Origin: Streptomyces sp. NBC_01275
Lineage (GTDB): Bacteria; Actinomycetota; Actinomycetes; Streptomycetales; Streptomycetaceae
Length of the DNA stretch: 64,000 nt
NCBI RefSeq assembly: GCF_026340655.1
Contig: NZ_JAPEOZ010000001.1
Span: 2,170,001-2,234,000 of the forward strand
Direction: 5' to 3'
The position numbers were made by a program, and so were the translations under genes. Positions 42,162-50,917 of the stretch are shown here, piece after piece (the stretch's first letter is position 1; every line of letters begins with the position of its first letter). Under the pieces are notes generated by a model that saw only the letters and a list, made by a program, of their open reading frames with translations, ran no database searches and was not told where the DNA came from.

Positions 42162-42611
42162 TCACACCGCCCGCCGCACCAACCTCAGCAGCTCACCGTT
42201 GGACCCCCGTCGCGCCCAGGCGACGCACCCCAGCGGCACGAGCAGGATGAGCGGTGTCGCCGCGTTCTGGCCGTCGAAGACGGCGACCTGGACGACGAAC
42301 GCGCCCACCATCAGCGCGCTCAACGCCACCGCCGCCACTGACTGCAGCACCGGAACCAGCAGGGCGATCGCGCCGGCCAGTTCCAGGGCGCCGATGGTGT
42401 ACATGCCCGCGCCGCCCCAGCCGATCTTGTCGAAGGCCTCGGCCGCCGACGGGTGCGCGATCAGCTTCGGCAGCGCGCTCGCGACCCCGTAGAAGAGGGC
42501 GAGCAGCACCTGAAGCCCCCGCAGGGCGATCCGGGTGCGCCGCCCCCGCACGGTCGCGGACGCGGACGCGGCGGGCAGGGTGGAGGTGATCGAAGCCGTG
42601 GTCTCGGACAT
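42162..42611 (-). CDS. DoxX-like membrane protein
   Basis: A 149-residue protein with four membrane spans after a Ser/Thr-rich 25-residue lead: LRGLQVLLALFYGVASALPKL, MYTIGALELAGAIALLVPVL, VAAVALSALMVGAFVVQVAVF and LILLVPLGCVAWA. The ALPKLIAHP and ELAGAI motifs are those of DoxX-like proteins. Family members are linked to quinone or redox chemistry, with no fixed reaction. The ATG follows AGGAGACCCC. A pyrimidine-rich tract separates it from the methyltransferase downstream. Confidence 0.88.
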   Translation of the reverse strand: MSETTASITSTLPAASASATVRGRRTRIALRGLQVLLALFYGVASALPKLIAHPSAAEAFDKIGWGGAGMYTIGALELAGAIALLVPVLQSVAAVALSALMVGAFVVQVAVFDGQNAATPLILLVPLGCVAWARRGSNGELLRLVRRAV

Positions 42612-42751
42612 GGGGTCTCCTGTGGGAAGCGGTCCGTGGTGCTGTCAGGAAGGTGGACCGCCTCCGGTCCCCGAACTCATCGCCGCCCGCCACACTTTCT
42701 CCCCGTGCCCCTCCTCCCCTCCCGCTCCCGTCCCTCCCCCGTGCCGCCTCT

Positions 42752-43435
42752 CTAATCCCCGACAGCCACCGCCCTCACCCAGATCCGGTCCTCCGTCAGA
42801 TAGCGATCGACCCTGAGCCCCGCCTCCGCCAGGGCCTCTTCGAACTGTTCTCTGGTCAGGGGGCGGGACACGAACGTCTGGGTCCATATGGCGTCCGGAA
42901 ACACATACTCCGCGCGTACCGAGTGGACGCCGTCGCCGACCGGTTCCGCCGAGAGCATCCGTAACGTGAAGCCGCTCGGATCGACGCGTTCACGCGGCAG
43001 GTTGGTGTGGTAGTCCTCCCCCTCTCGCTGGATCAGCACGCAGCCGCCCTGCGCGACATGCCGAGCGCAGGCCCGCAGCATGCGTCGGCGCAGCTCGACG
43101 TCTCCGTTGTGGACGAGGAACGAGGCGAGCATCACCACGTCGAACGTCTCGCCGAGGTCCAGGTCCTCGACCGGGCTGCATATCGTGCGCGCGCCGCGGA
43201 CGCGCTCGAGCATCTCGGCGGACTCGTCCACCGCCGTGACCGTGAACCCGCGGTCCAGCAGGGCGTGGGTCACTCGCCCGACCCCGCTGCCCAGCTCCAG
43301 GATGTGCGCGCCCGCGGGCACCGCCGCGGAGATGACGTCCGGCTCGTCCCGTACGGGCAGGCGCGTGTAGAGCTCGACCGCGCAGCCGTCCGGGGTGATC
43401 GCACCGGGACCTGTTCCCTCGTATCCCTCTCGCAT
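42752..43435 (-). CDS. Class I SAM-dependent methyltransferase
   Basis: A 227-residue methyltransferase. Motif I is HILELGSGVGRVTHALLDRG (about residues 41-60), followed by VTAVDESAEMLERV and FDVVMLASFLVHN. The start at 43435 follows GAGGTGAA; longer frames upstream are unlikely. The C-terminal EYVFPDAIWTQTFVSRPLTREQFEEALAEAGL resembles Streptomyces small-molecule methyltransferases, but the acceptor is unknown. Confidence 0.88.
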   Translation of the reverse strand: MREGYEGTGPGAITPDGCAVELYTRLPVRDEPDVISAAVPAGAHILELGSGVGRVTHALLDRGFTVTAVDESAEMLERVRGARTICSPVEDLDLGETFDVVMLASFLVHNGDVELRRRMLRACARHVAQGGCVLIQREGEDYHTNLPRERVDPSGFTLRMLSAEPVGDGVHSVRAEYVFPDAIWTQTFVSRPLTREQFEEALAEAGLRVDRYLTEDRIWVRAVAVGD

Positions 43436-43607
43436 TTCACCTCGCATGCCCGTCCAACGGCCGGTCGGCGTCCGGCCGTTCCCCTTCTCGGACAGTTCAC
43501 TCGTTCGAAGGATGACCCCGCGTTCGAGCAACGTCGGGCAGGCGCACGCCCATCCGGCCGGCCCACCGGCTGAACCGTCCGTCTGGTGCCCGCCGCCCGC
43601 CGTGCGG

Positions 43608-44507
43608 CTACAGCGCGAGCCAGCCGTGCCCGACGTACCAGTGGCCGCCCTCCCGCAGATGGTCCACGACGGCGCGCTGCAGGACGGTTCGGCGTGGCAG
43701 CCGGTCCAGGGGTACCTCGTCGGTGCCGAAGACGAAGCGGACGGGCACCGCGTCCTCCGGCTCCGCCGGCAGGCGGCTCACCTGGAACCGCTCCTGGAAA
43801 CGGACGATGTTGGAGTCGGCGGGCAGGTACCGCTTGAGCTGCGGGTCGAGCAGCCACGAGCCGCAGGTCGCCACCGCATAGGGCTCCTCGGGATAGTGGC
43901 GGGCGAAGAACGCGCGGGCCAGCGCGAGGGAGCGGTCGACGGCCTCGGGGGTCAGCGGGCCCATGAAGTCGGGCACGTGCAGGCCGAGGCCGGGGTCGCC
44001 GGGCCCGAGGGGAAACCCGCCCGCCGCGATCGAGCCGCTCGTCCACCCGCCGACGGTGCCGCGTTGGAACTGCAGTCGCCCCAGCTGGTACAGCTCGCCG
44101 CGGAAGTGCAGCGTCCGCCAGCGCGGGGACAGCATCCCGCCCGTGCCGTGCCACCGGCGGTGCGCGGCGACGCCCCGGCCGACGTCGGCGAGGGTCCGCC
44201 GGCCGACCTCCTCCGGGATGCCCCGCTCGCGATGGTGGGCCCGCACATACGGCAGCGCGGCGACGAAGACGTACAGGGGGTAGAAGCGGGCCAGGGCCTC
44301 CGGCGCGTCGGGGAGCGCCGGTACGGGGACCGTCCCCCGGATCCCGCCCAGATCCTCGACGAGGTCCGCGACGGTGTTCTCCAGGAACCGCAGCGCTTCC
44401 GGATCGTCGTTGACGTGTCGGCTCAGCCGTACGGCTTCGTCGATGTCCTGGTGCGGCACTGCGAGGTCGAGGAGCACCTCGGCCAGTTCGTCGGCTTCCG
44501 GCAGCAC
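43608..44507 (-). CDS. Acyltransferase-domain protein (NAT_N/GNAT_C type)
   Basis: A 299-residue actinobacterial protein with an N-terminal helical domain (LPEADELAEVLLDLAVPHQDIDEAVRL, about 1-120) and a GNAT-like C-terminal domain (LSPRWRTLHFRGELYQLGRLQFQRG, then FFARHYPEEPYAVATCGSWLLDPQLKRYLPADSNIVRFQERF). The architecture matches the paired NAT_N and GNAT_C domains described for Streptomyces acyltransferase-like proteins. Substrate unknown. The start is GTG 44507 after AGGGG. A TCCCGG-TG-CCGGGA palindrome lies 34 bases upstream. Confidence 0.85.
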   Translation of the reverse strand: MLPEADELAEVLLDLAVPHQDIDEAVRLSRHVNDDPEALRFLENTVADLVEDLGGIRGTVPVPALPDAPEALARFYPLYVFVAALPYVRAHHRERGIPEEVGRRTLADVGRGVAAHRRWHGTGGMLSPRWRTLHFRGELYQLGRLQFQRGTVGGWTSGSIAAGGFPLGPGDPGLGLHVPDFMGPLTPEAVDRSLALARAFFARHYPEEPYAVATCGSWLLDPQLKRYLPADSNIVRFQERFQVSRLPAEPEDAVPVRFVFGTDEVPLDRLPRRTVLQRAVVDHLREGGHWYVGHGWLAL

Positions 44508-44540
44508 GCGACGGACCCCTTCTTCGTTTCTGCGTCGGAA

Positions 44541-44554
44541 TCCCGGTGCCGGGA
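44541..44554. promoter_or_regulatory. Palindrome in a divergent promoter region
   Basis: TCCCGG-TG-CCGGGA lies between the divergent acyltransferase (start 44507) and DUF6343 (start 44603) genes; a TACTCT box on the minus strand is near 44580. A regulator-binding site is possible. Confidence 0.35.
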
Positions 44555-44602
44555 CTTCTTGGAGAACGTCCGGGCCGAAGAGTACGTTTCAAGGGAGGTG
44601 TG

Positions 44603-44878
44603 GTGATCCCGATGCGTACGGGCAGTGAGCCGGTGACAGCGCGCAGTGCGCTGAGGATGCGCCTGTGGCTCAGCGTGTGGGGGCTGGCCTGGGCGATCTT
44701 CGGGACGGTCGCGTTCGCTCTCGTGGGACGCCCGGGGTGGGCTGTCGCCTGCGGGCTGCTGTGGCTGGTGGTCACCGTCGATCTCAGTTTGATCCTCAGG
44801 CACCTTCGGCAGGGCCCGCACTATCAGCCGGGCCGCGACATCCCGCCGTACCGGCCGCCGGAGCACCGCCACCCCTGA
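44603..44878 (+). CDS. DUF6343 family small membrane protein
   Basis: A protein of 91 residues with two membrane spans (LWLSVWGLAWAIFGTVAFALV and WAVACGLLWLVVTVDLSLIL), preceded by RTGSEPVTARSALRMRL and ending HLRQGPHYQPGRDIPPYRPPEHRHP. This is the pattern of the Streptomyces DUF6343 family, of unknown function. GTG 44603 is four bases after GGAGG; ATG 44612 is the alternative start. Confidence 0.82.
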   Translation: MIPMRTGSEPVTARSALRMRLWLSVWGLAWAIFGTVAFALVGRPGWAVACGLLWLVVTVDLSLILRHLRQGPHYQPGRDIPPYRPPEHRHP

Positions 44879-44927
44879 CCGCCCGGGTCCTCCCCCCGAT
44901 CCTGCCGCCCCTCCCCTGGGGCTGTTC

Positions 44928-45308
44928 TCATGAGTCGAAGCGGGCCGCCTTCAGGTACTGCGGGTTGGGGTCCAGCGCCGCGGCGAGGCGGAAGTGGCGT
45001 TTGGCCTGGTCGCCGCGTCCCTGTCGCTCGTAGGTGCGGGCGAGCGCGAAGTGCGCGAACGCGTTGTCCGGCTCCCGCTCCAGCACGACGGTGAACTCCA
45101 GCTCGGCGGGCCGTAGTTGTGCGGCGGCGAAGAAGGCACGCGCGCGCAGCAGCCGGGCGGCGGTGTTCTCGGGGTGCGCGGCGATGACACCGTCGAGCAG
45201 CTTCACCGCGCCCCGCGGGTCCCGCGCGGCGAGCAGCTGCTCCGCGGCGCGGAAGTCGATGACATGCGTCTCCGGACTACGTCCGGTCGAACCGCTGGTA
45301 TCGGGCAC
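44928..45308 (-). CDS. Tetratricopeptide-repeat protein
   Basis: A 126-residue protein with about three TPR helix pairs from residue 18 onwards: AAEQLLAARDPRGAVKLLDGVIAAHPENTAARLLRARAFFAAAQLRPAELEFTVVLEREPDNAFAHFALARTYERQGRGDQAKRHFRLAAALDPNP in order. The GTG at 45308 is seven bases after AAGGA. It is probably a cytoplasmic scaffold or interaction module. It lies directly downstream of coaE, 50 bases away, and could be read from the same transcript. Confidence 0.88.
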   Translation of the reverse strand: MPDTSGSTGRSPETHVIDFRAAEQLLAARDPRGAVKLLDGVIAAHPENTAARLLRARAFFAAAQLRPAELEFTVVLEREPDNAFAHFALARTYERQGRGDQAKRHFRLAAALDPNPQYLKAARFDS

Positions 45309-45358
45309 GGAAAAATCCTTCCCTCGCTGGCAGGGTTCAACGCGCGCGGCCAGGAACG

Positions 45359-45979
45359 CTATTCCTGAGCCGACTGCCGCCCCGCGCGCGCCCGGTGCAC
45401 CAGATCGGCCCACACGTCCTGCACCCGTCGCCGCAGGTCCGCCAGCGGTACGTCGTTGTCGATCACGATGTCGGCGATCTCCCGGCGCTTCTCGCGCGTC
45501 GCCTGCGCGGCCATACGCGCGCGTGCGTCCTCCTCGGTCATGCCGCGCAGCCGGACGAGCCGGTCGAGTTGGGTCTCGGGGTTCGCGTCGACGACGATCA
45601 CGACGTCGTAGAGCGGGGCGAGGGCGTTCTCCGCGAGGAGCGGTACGTCGTGGACGACGACGGCCGTGTCGGGGGCGGCCGCTTCCAGCTGACGGGACCG
45701 GGCGCCCACCAAGGGGTGCACGATCGAGTTGAGGAGGGCCAGCTTCTCCGGGTCGGCGAAGACGAGGGAGCCCAGCCGGGGGCGGTCGAGACTGCCGTCC
45801 GGGGCGAGGACGTCCGTGCCGAAGGCGTCGACGACGGCCGTGAGGCCCTCAGTTCCGGGCGCGACGACCTCGCGTGCGATGCGGTCCGCGTCGATGAGCA
45901 CGGCCCCGTGCTCGACGAGCAGCCGCGACACCTCGCTCTTGCCGGCGCCGATCCCGCCGGTCAGCCCAACTGTCAGCAT
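45359..45979 (-). CDS. coaE: Dephospho-CoA kinase
   Basis: A 206-residue enzyme that makes the last step of coenzyme A synthesis, phosphorylating the 3'-hydroxyl of dephospho-CoA. It opens [20 protein letters not shown] with P-loop GGIGAGKS at residues 8-15. [15 protein letters not shown] and [23 protein letters not shown] are further hallmarks. The ATG at 45979 gives the usual length; no clear ribosome site precedes it. In Streptomyces it typically lies next to rpsA, as here after two intervening genes. Confidence 0.96.
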   Translation of the reverse strand: MLTVGLTGGIGAGKSEVSRLLVEHGAVLIDADRIAREVVAPGTEGLTAVVDAFGTDVLAPDGSLDRPRLGSLVFADPEKLALLNSIVHPLVGARSRQLEAAAPDTAVVVHDVPLLAENALAPLYDVVIVVDANPETQLDRLVRLRGMTEEDARARMAAQATREKRREIADIVIDNDVPLADLRRRVQDVWADLVHRARAGRQSAQE

Positions 45980-46030
45980 GAGCGGAAGCTTAGGGCCTGC
46001 CGCTGACAACGCACCCGACAGGCCCCCGGC

Positions 46031-46969
46031 TCAGCCTTCGCCCTCACGCTCCGCGAGGAACCGCTCGAACTCCAGACCGATCTCGTCCGCCGACGGGATG
46101 TCGACCGGTTCGGCCAGCATGTTGCCGCGCGTCTCGGCGCCGGCGGCGGCGTCGTACTGGTGCTCCAGGCCCTGGACCAGGGCGGTGAGCTCCTCGTCGC
46201 CCTCCTGGATCTGGCGGTCGATCTCCGTCTGCGTACGGTGCGCGTCCGTGCGCAGGGCGTGCGCGATGCTCGGCAGAACCAGTCCGGTGGCGGACGTGAT
46301 GGCCTCCAGGACCGTCAGGGCCGCGTCCGGGTAGGGCGAGCGGGCGATGTAGTGCGGGACGTGCGCGCCGACGCCCAGGACGTCGTGGCCGGCCTCCATC
46401 AGGCGGTACTCGACGAGCGCCTCGGCGCTGCCGGGGACCTGGGCCTCGTCGAAGGGGCTGCGGTGGCCGGGGACGAGGTCCGCGCGGTTGCCGTGCGGGG
46501 TGAGGCCCACGGGGCGGGTGTGCGGGACGCCCATGGGGATGCCGTGGAAGTTCACGGACAGGCGGACGCCCAGTCGTTCCACGATCTGCTGCACGGCGGC
46601 GGCGAAGCGCTCCCACTCGACGTCCGGCTCGGGGCCGGACAGCAGCAGGAAGGGCGCTCCGGTGGCGTCCTGCACGAGCCGCACCTCGATGGCCGGCTCT
46701 TCGTACTCGGTCCACCGGTCGCGCTTGAAGGTCAGCAGCGGGCGGCGGGCACGGTAGTCCACGAGCCGGTCGTGGTCGAAGCGGGCGACGACCTGGTGGG
46801 GCAGCGATTCGAGGAGCCGGTCGACGATCTGGTCGCCGGTCTCGCCCGCGTCGATGTATCCGTCGAAGTGGTAGAGCATGACAAGTCCGGCCGACTCCTG
46901 GGCGAGCGCCATGTCGACGACTGCCAAGCCCTTCGGCTCCCATGCGTACAAACCCTGCGGATCAAGCAC
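46031..46969 (-). CDS. PAC2-family protein
   Basis: A 312-residue protein of the PAC2 (proteasome-assembly-chaperone-like) superfamily, common in actinobacteria. [48 protein letters not shown] contains the family core near the N-terminus, and [25 protein letters not shown] is a typical central motif. The C-terminus is a helical acidic tail. GTG 46969 is about ten bases after GGAGG. Function in bacteria is unsettled; it may act with the actinobacterial proteasome or as a peptide-ligase-like protein. Confidence 0.88.
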   Translation of the reverse strand: MLDPQGLYAWEPKGLAVVDMALAQESAGLVMLYHFDGYIDAGETGDQIVDRLLESLPHQVVARFDHDRLVDYRARRPLLTFKRDRWTEYEEPAIEVRLVQDATGAPFLLLSGPEPDVEWERFAAAVQQIVERLGVRLSVNFHGIPMGVPHTRPVGLTPHGNRADLVPGHRSPFDEAQVPGSAEALVEYRLMEAGHDVLGVGAHVPHYIARSPYPDAALTVLEAITSATGLVLPSIAHALRTDAHRTQTEIDRQIQEGDEELTALVQGLEHQYDAAAGAETRGNMLAEPVDIPSADEIGLEFERFLAEREGEG

Positions 46970-47083
46970 TTGGACCGCTCCTCCTCGTGTTCCTACTGCA
47001 CAACGCGCGCGGGGACGTGGGCATTCCCGGCCCACGTCCCTGATCAGTGGCTCTTACCGGCTTCTCATGGCTGACGGCCGAAC

Positions 47084-47105
47084 GACGCCACGCGCGCGTG
47101 GCGTC
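47084..47105. terminator. 22-bp perfect palindrome at the amine-oxidase stop
   Basis: Positions 47084-47105 form a perfect 22-bp palindrome with GACGCCACGCG in the left arm; it reaches into the stop codon (47104-47106) of the minus-strand amine oxidase gene. Consistent with a terminator hairpin, although without a loop it is also palindromic as DNA. Confidence 0.6.
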
Positions 47106-48711
47106 ACGAAGCCAGCACGCGCGTGTGGAGGGCGGTCACGGCCTTGCGCGCGGAGGTGAAGGCGCCGTGCTGCCAGGCGTCGGTGTAGCTGAGCCAGTCG
47201 CCGGCGAAGTGGACGCGTCCGGTGGGCTCGTTGAGGGGCTTGTAGCGGGGGTCGTCCGGGCCGCCGGGGGTGCTGTGCCAGGCGGCCTCGAGGTGGGGTG
47301 TCTGGCGCCAGTGGTGGGAGAAGGAGGAGGCGAGTTCGGTGCGGTACTTCGCGCCGTAGATCTTCACGCCCGCGGCCACCGCCCGCGCCTCGCGGCCCTT
47401 GGGGCTGAGTTTCGCGTAGGAGTCCGCGTCGGCGCCGTAGTTGTAGTAGCCGATGAGGACGCCGCGTTCGCCGTGGAAGCCGTACGACGGGTGCCAGATG
47501 TGGGTGACGTCCTGGTCGGTCTCGGTGATGCCGCCGTAGATGCGGTGGTCCAGCTCCCACCAGCGCGACCGGTACTCCAGGCCGATCTTGGCCGCCGACG
47601 ACGGCGTGATGGCCTCCAGCGCGCTCTGTACGCCGGCGCCCAGGTTGTGCGGCACCTTGGCGAGGATGTTGGGCGGAAGGGCGGCGACGCAGTAGTCGGC
47701 CCGGACGACCGAGGTGCGGCCGCCGCGGGTGTAGGTGACGGTGACGCCGTCGCCGGTGTCGGTGATCTTGGTGACGGCCGCGCCGGTGCGGATGCGGTGG
47801 GCGCCGACCGCACGCGTGAGCGCCCGGGGTATCCGGTCCATGCCGCCGACCGGCTGGAACATCAGCATGGCCTGGTCGAAGCCGAACTCGAAGGAGAAGT
47901 AGCGCCCCACACCGCTGGCGAACACGGCGGAGGCGGTCGGGACGTCCCCGAGCGGCACCCCCGGGGTCCCGGCCGCGGCGGGGACCGTCGTGTACCCACG
48001 GCGCTCGCCGCCTTCGTACGTCAGGGTGTCGCCGAGTTCGCCCCAGTCCGCGAGGAAGTCGATGAGCCGTTCCTGGTCCTCGGCCGTCAACTCCTGGTCG
48101 AGGGTTCCCTTGTGGGCGGCTTTGGCGAGCAACTCCGAGACGTAGCCGTAGACGTCGGCCTTGGCGGTGCGGTAGCGCTGCGGCGCGGTCATGCCTGCGG
48201 ACTCGTTGTAGAGGTACGCGTCGGCGTTGACGTTGGTGAACACCTCCAGGGGGACGCCGAGTTCGCGGCAGTAGTCGAGGGTGACCATCCACTGGGGGAT
48301 CCGGGCGGGCCCGGCGTTCATGTAGTGGCCGTCGGCGAAGCGGGCGGTCTGCTTGTTGCCGTACAGGTCGGTCGTGGTGTCGCCGCCGCGGACGGTGAAG
48401 TTACGGCCGCCGGTGCGGTCCCTGGCCTCCAGGACCGTACAGTCGTAGCCCGCCTTGCCCAGTTCGTAGGCGGCGGTGAGGCCGGCGATGCCGCCGCCGA
48501 CGATGACGACCTTCGCGGCGGCGCGGCCGGTGAGATGGAAGTCGCTCGCGCTGAGGGCGCGGAACGGCGTCTCGCGCGGGGCGGCCTGGGCGGTGGGGGC
48601 GAGGCCGAGGGCTCCCATGGTGGCGAACATGGTGCCGGCGCCACCGGTGAGGCCGACGTTCCGCAGAAACGCCCGCCGACTCGTTCCGGACCCGATGTGA
48701 GGCTGTGCCAT
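47104..48711 (-). CDS. Tat-exported flavin amine oxidase
   Basis: A 535-residue FAD-dependent amine or L-amino-acid oxidase. The signal TSRRAFLRNVGLTGGAG with a hydrophobic stretch to TAQAAP is a twin-arginine leader, so it is exported folded with its FAD. The dinucleotide motif VVIVGGGIAGLTAAYELGKAGY is at about residue 68, and the C-terminal FAD motif GRVHFAGDWLSYTDAWQHGAFTSARKA closes the fold. It would release hydrogen peroxide, ammonia and an aldehyde or keto acid. The ATG follows GGGGAG. Confidence 0.92.
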   Translation of the reverse strand: MAQPHIGSGTSRRAFLRNVGLTGGAGTMFATMGALGLAPTAQAAPRETPFRALSASDFHLTGRAAAKVVIVGGGIAGLTAAYELGKAGYDCTVLEARDRTGGRNFTVRGGDTTTDLYGNKQTARFADGHYMNAGPARIPQWMVTLDYCRELGVPLEVFTNVNADAYLYNESAGMTAPQRYRTAKADVYGYVSELLAKAAHKGTLDQELTAEDQERLIDFLADWGELGDTLTYEGGERRGYTTVPAAAGTPGVPLGDVPTASAVFASGVGRYFSFEFGFDQAMLMFQPVGGMDRIPRALTRAVGAHRIRTGAAVTKITDTGDGVTVTYTRGGRTSVVRADYCVAALPPNILAKVPHNLGAGVQSALEAITPSSAAKIGLEYRSRWWELDHRIYGGITETDQDVTHIWHPSYGFHGERGVLIGYYNYGADADSYAKLSPKGREARAVAAGVKIYGAKYRTELASSFSHHWRQTPHLEAAWHSTPGGPDDPRYKPLNEPTGRVHFAGDWLSYTDAWQHGAFTSARKAVTALHTRVLAS

Positions 48712-48898
48712 GACAGGACTCCCCTTTCGATCTTGAACGAAGACCGAGGAAGCCTCCCAGCAACGAGTTACGCCCCGTCAGTTACTCGTGTATCCCGCAC
48801 GTTTCTATAAGCCCGCGTTCTCGACCGCCGATCGGGCCGAGCTTCGAGAAGCGTGAGGGCAGCGCCCCGTCCTTCAGGACCGCGGGGCTGTATCGACA

Positions 48899-48962
48899 TG
48901 CGGCTCCGCCGCGTGGGCGCGACCAGCCCCCACCGGCCTGCAGCCAACCGGCAACCCTGCTC
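48899..48962 (+). repeat. Dispersed repeat, copy A
   Basis: The core TGCGGCTCCGCCGCGTGGGC and the following CAGCCCCCACCGGCC segment are shared with 59346-59410 in reverse orientation. The GCGGCTCCGCCGC part is itself palindromic. It lies in the 325-base interval downstream of rpsA that otherwise holds no gene. Confidence 0.85.
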
Positions 48963-48974
48963 CGCAGCAACACC

Positions 48975-49006
48975 GAGGGCCCGTACCTCGAAAGGTACGG
49001 GCCCTC
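48975..49006. terminator. rpsA terminator
   Basis: A perfect 14-bp stem, GAGGGCCCGTACCT with its complement, is closed by a CGAA tetraloop (48989-48992). It starts 31 bases past the rpsA stop on the minus strand. Confidence 0.93.
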
Positions 49007-49036
49007 AGTTACCTGCTAAGCCTCAGCGGCAGCCGT

Positions 49037-50539
49037 TCAGCTCTGGCCGCCCGCCAGCTTCTCACGCAGCGCGGCAAGCGCCTCGTCCGAAGCCAGCGCA
49101 CCGGAGGTGTCCGCACCCTCGGAGGAGTACGAACCGCCACCGCCGCCACCGGCCGCGGCCGGAGCAGCAGCCTCGCCGCCCTCGGCGGCAGCGGCCTCGT
49201 CGGCCTCGCGGGACTTGATGACCTGAGCCTGGTGCTGCTCGAAGCGCGTCTGCGCCTCGGCGTACTGGCCCTCCCACGCCTCGCGCTGGGTCTCGTAGCC
49301 CTCGAGCCAGTCGTTGGTCTCGGGGTCGAAGCCCTCGGGGTAGATGTAGTTGCCCTGGTCGTCGTACGACGCGGCCATGCCGTACAGCGTCGGGTCGAAC
49401 TCGACCGAGGCCGGGTCGGCGCCGAAGGACTCGTTGGCCTGCTTCAGCGAGAGGCTGATGCGACGACGCTCGAGGTCGATGTCGATGACCTTGACGAAGA
49501 TCTCGTCGTTGACCTGGACGACCTGCTCCGGGATCTCCACGTGGCGCTCGGCCAGCTCGGAGATGTGGACCAGACCCTCGATGCCCTCGTCCACGCGGAC
49601 GAACGCACCGAACGGAACCAGCTTCGTGACCTTGCCGGGCACGACCTGGCCGATCTGGTGGGTCCGGGCGAACTGCTGCCACGGGTCTTCCTGGGTCGCC
49701 TTCAGCGACAGGGAGACGCGCTCGCGGTCCATGTCGACGTCGAGGACCTCGACCGTGACCTCCTGGCCGACCTCGACGACCTCGGAGGGGTGGTCGATGT
49801 GCTTCCAGGAGAGCTCGGAGACGTGAACCAGACCGTCGACGCCACCCAGGTCCACGAACGCACCGAAGTTGACGATCGAGGAGACGACACCGGAACGGAC
49901 CTGACCCTTCTGCAGGGTCGTGAGGAACGTCTGGCGGACCTCGGACTGGGTCTGCTCGAGCCAGGCACGGCGGGACAGGACCACGTTGTTGCGGTTCTTG
50001 TCCAGCTCGATGATCTTGGCCTCGAGCTCCTTGCCCACGTAGGGCTGGAGGTCGCGGACGCGGCGCATCTCGACGAGGGAGGCCGGCAGGAAGCCACGGA
50101 GGCCGATGTCGAGGATGAGACCACCCTTGACGACCTCGATGACGGTACCGGTGACGATCCCGTCTTCTTCCTTGATCTTCTCGATGGTGCCCCAGGCGCG
50201 CTCGTACTGGGCGCGCTTCTTCGAGAGGATCAGGCGGCCTTCCTTGTCCTCCTTCTGGAGAACAAGGGCTTCGATCTCGTCGCCGACCTTGACGACGTCG
50301 TTCGGGTCGACGTCGTGCTTGATCGAGAGCTCGCGGCTCGGGATGACGCCTTCGGTCTTGTAACCGATGTCGAGCAGGACCTCGTCCCGGTCGACCTTCA
50401 CGATGACGCCGTCGACGATGTCGCCGTCGTTGAAGTACTTGATCGTCTCGTCGATCGCGGCGAGGAAGGCTTCCTCGTTACCGATGTCGTTGACCGCTAC
50501 CTGCGGCGTGGTAGAGGTGGTCTCGGTGCTGCTCGTCAT
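49037..50539 (-). CDS. rpsA: 30S ribosomal protein S1
   Basis: A 500-residue protein with four S1 RNA-binding domains (about residues 35-105, 120-190, 207-275 and 290-362), each with the GxVxxIxxFGAFVDLG-like barrel. VSSIVNFGAFVDLGGVDGLV and VTKLVPFGAFVRVDEGIEGL mark domains 3 and 4. The tail is Ala/Gly/Glu-rich. It binds mRNA and brings it to the 30S subunit. ATG 50539 gives the known TSSTET-type opening; GGAG lies about 11 bases upstream. It has its own consensus promoter and a strong terminator. Confidence 0.97.
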   Translation of the reverse strand: MTSSTETTSTTPQVAVNDIGNEEAFLAAIDETIKYFNDGDIVDGVIVKVDRDEVLLDIGYKTEGVIPSRELSIKHDVDPNDVVKVGDEIEALVLQKEDKEGRLILSKKRAQYERAWGTIEKIKEEDGIVTGTVIEVVKGGLILDIGLRGFLPASLVEMRRVRDLQPYVGKELEAKIIELDKNRNNVVLSRRAWLEQTQSEVRQTFLTTLQKGQVRSGVVSSIVNFGAFVDLGGVDGLVHVSELSWKHIDHPSEVVEVGQEVTVEVLDVDMDRERVSLSLKATQEDPWQQFARTHQIGQVVPGKVTKLVPFGAFVRVDEGIEGLVHISELAERHVEIPEQVVQVNDEIFVKVIDIDLERRRISLSLKQANESFGADPASVEFDPTLYGMAASYDDQGNYIYPEGFDPETNDWLEGYETQREAWEGQYAEAQTRFEQHQAQVIKSREADEAAAAEGGEAAAPAAAGGGGGGSYSSEGADTSGALASDEALAALREKLAGGQS

Positions 50540-50737
50540 GTGGGAAAGGGCTCCGGTACGGACATTGAAGTCGTAGGTACTGCTACGCCGGGAGCCCGTA
50601 TCGCTCTGAAGAAGCCGGACAGCCAAGGAAACGCCTCACCAGACAAGGGTGATGGCGCCTCGAAAACCGAGGGGACTACAACAGATGCGAGCGCAGCCTG
50701 CTAGGTCTGAGGTGCGCAGGCCCGCAGCGCAACTTGT

Positions 50738-50766
50738 AGCATACGGGGGCAGCCGGACAGGGTCAA
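50738..50766 (-). promoter_or_regulatory. rpsA promoter
   Basis: On the minus strand TTGACC (complement of 50761-50766) and TATGCT (complement of 50738-50743) are separated by 17 bases, a near-consensus vegetative (HrdB-type) promoter. Transcription would begin near 50731, giving a leader of about 190 bases before the rpsA ATG at 50539. The rest of the interval 50540-50917 holds no gene. Confidence 0.88.
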
Positions 50767-50917
50767 TGCGCGAAGGCGCACACCCGGGGCGGATCGCCGC
50801 ATACCCGGCACACAACTTGTCTCCTGAGGCCACGCAGGCCGCAGGAAGCCCCTTCGGTGACACCTCGGTGGCACCGTCGGGCGGGTTGGACGGAAGAGTA
50901 CGACGAGGGAGCCGATC

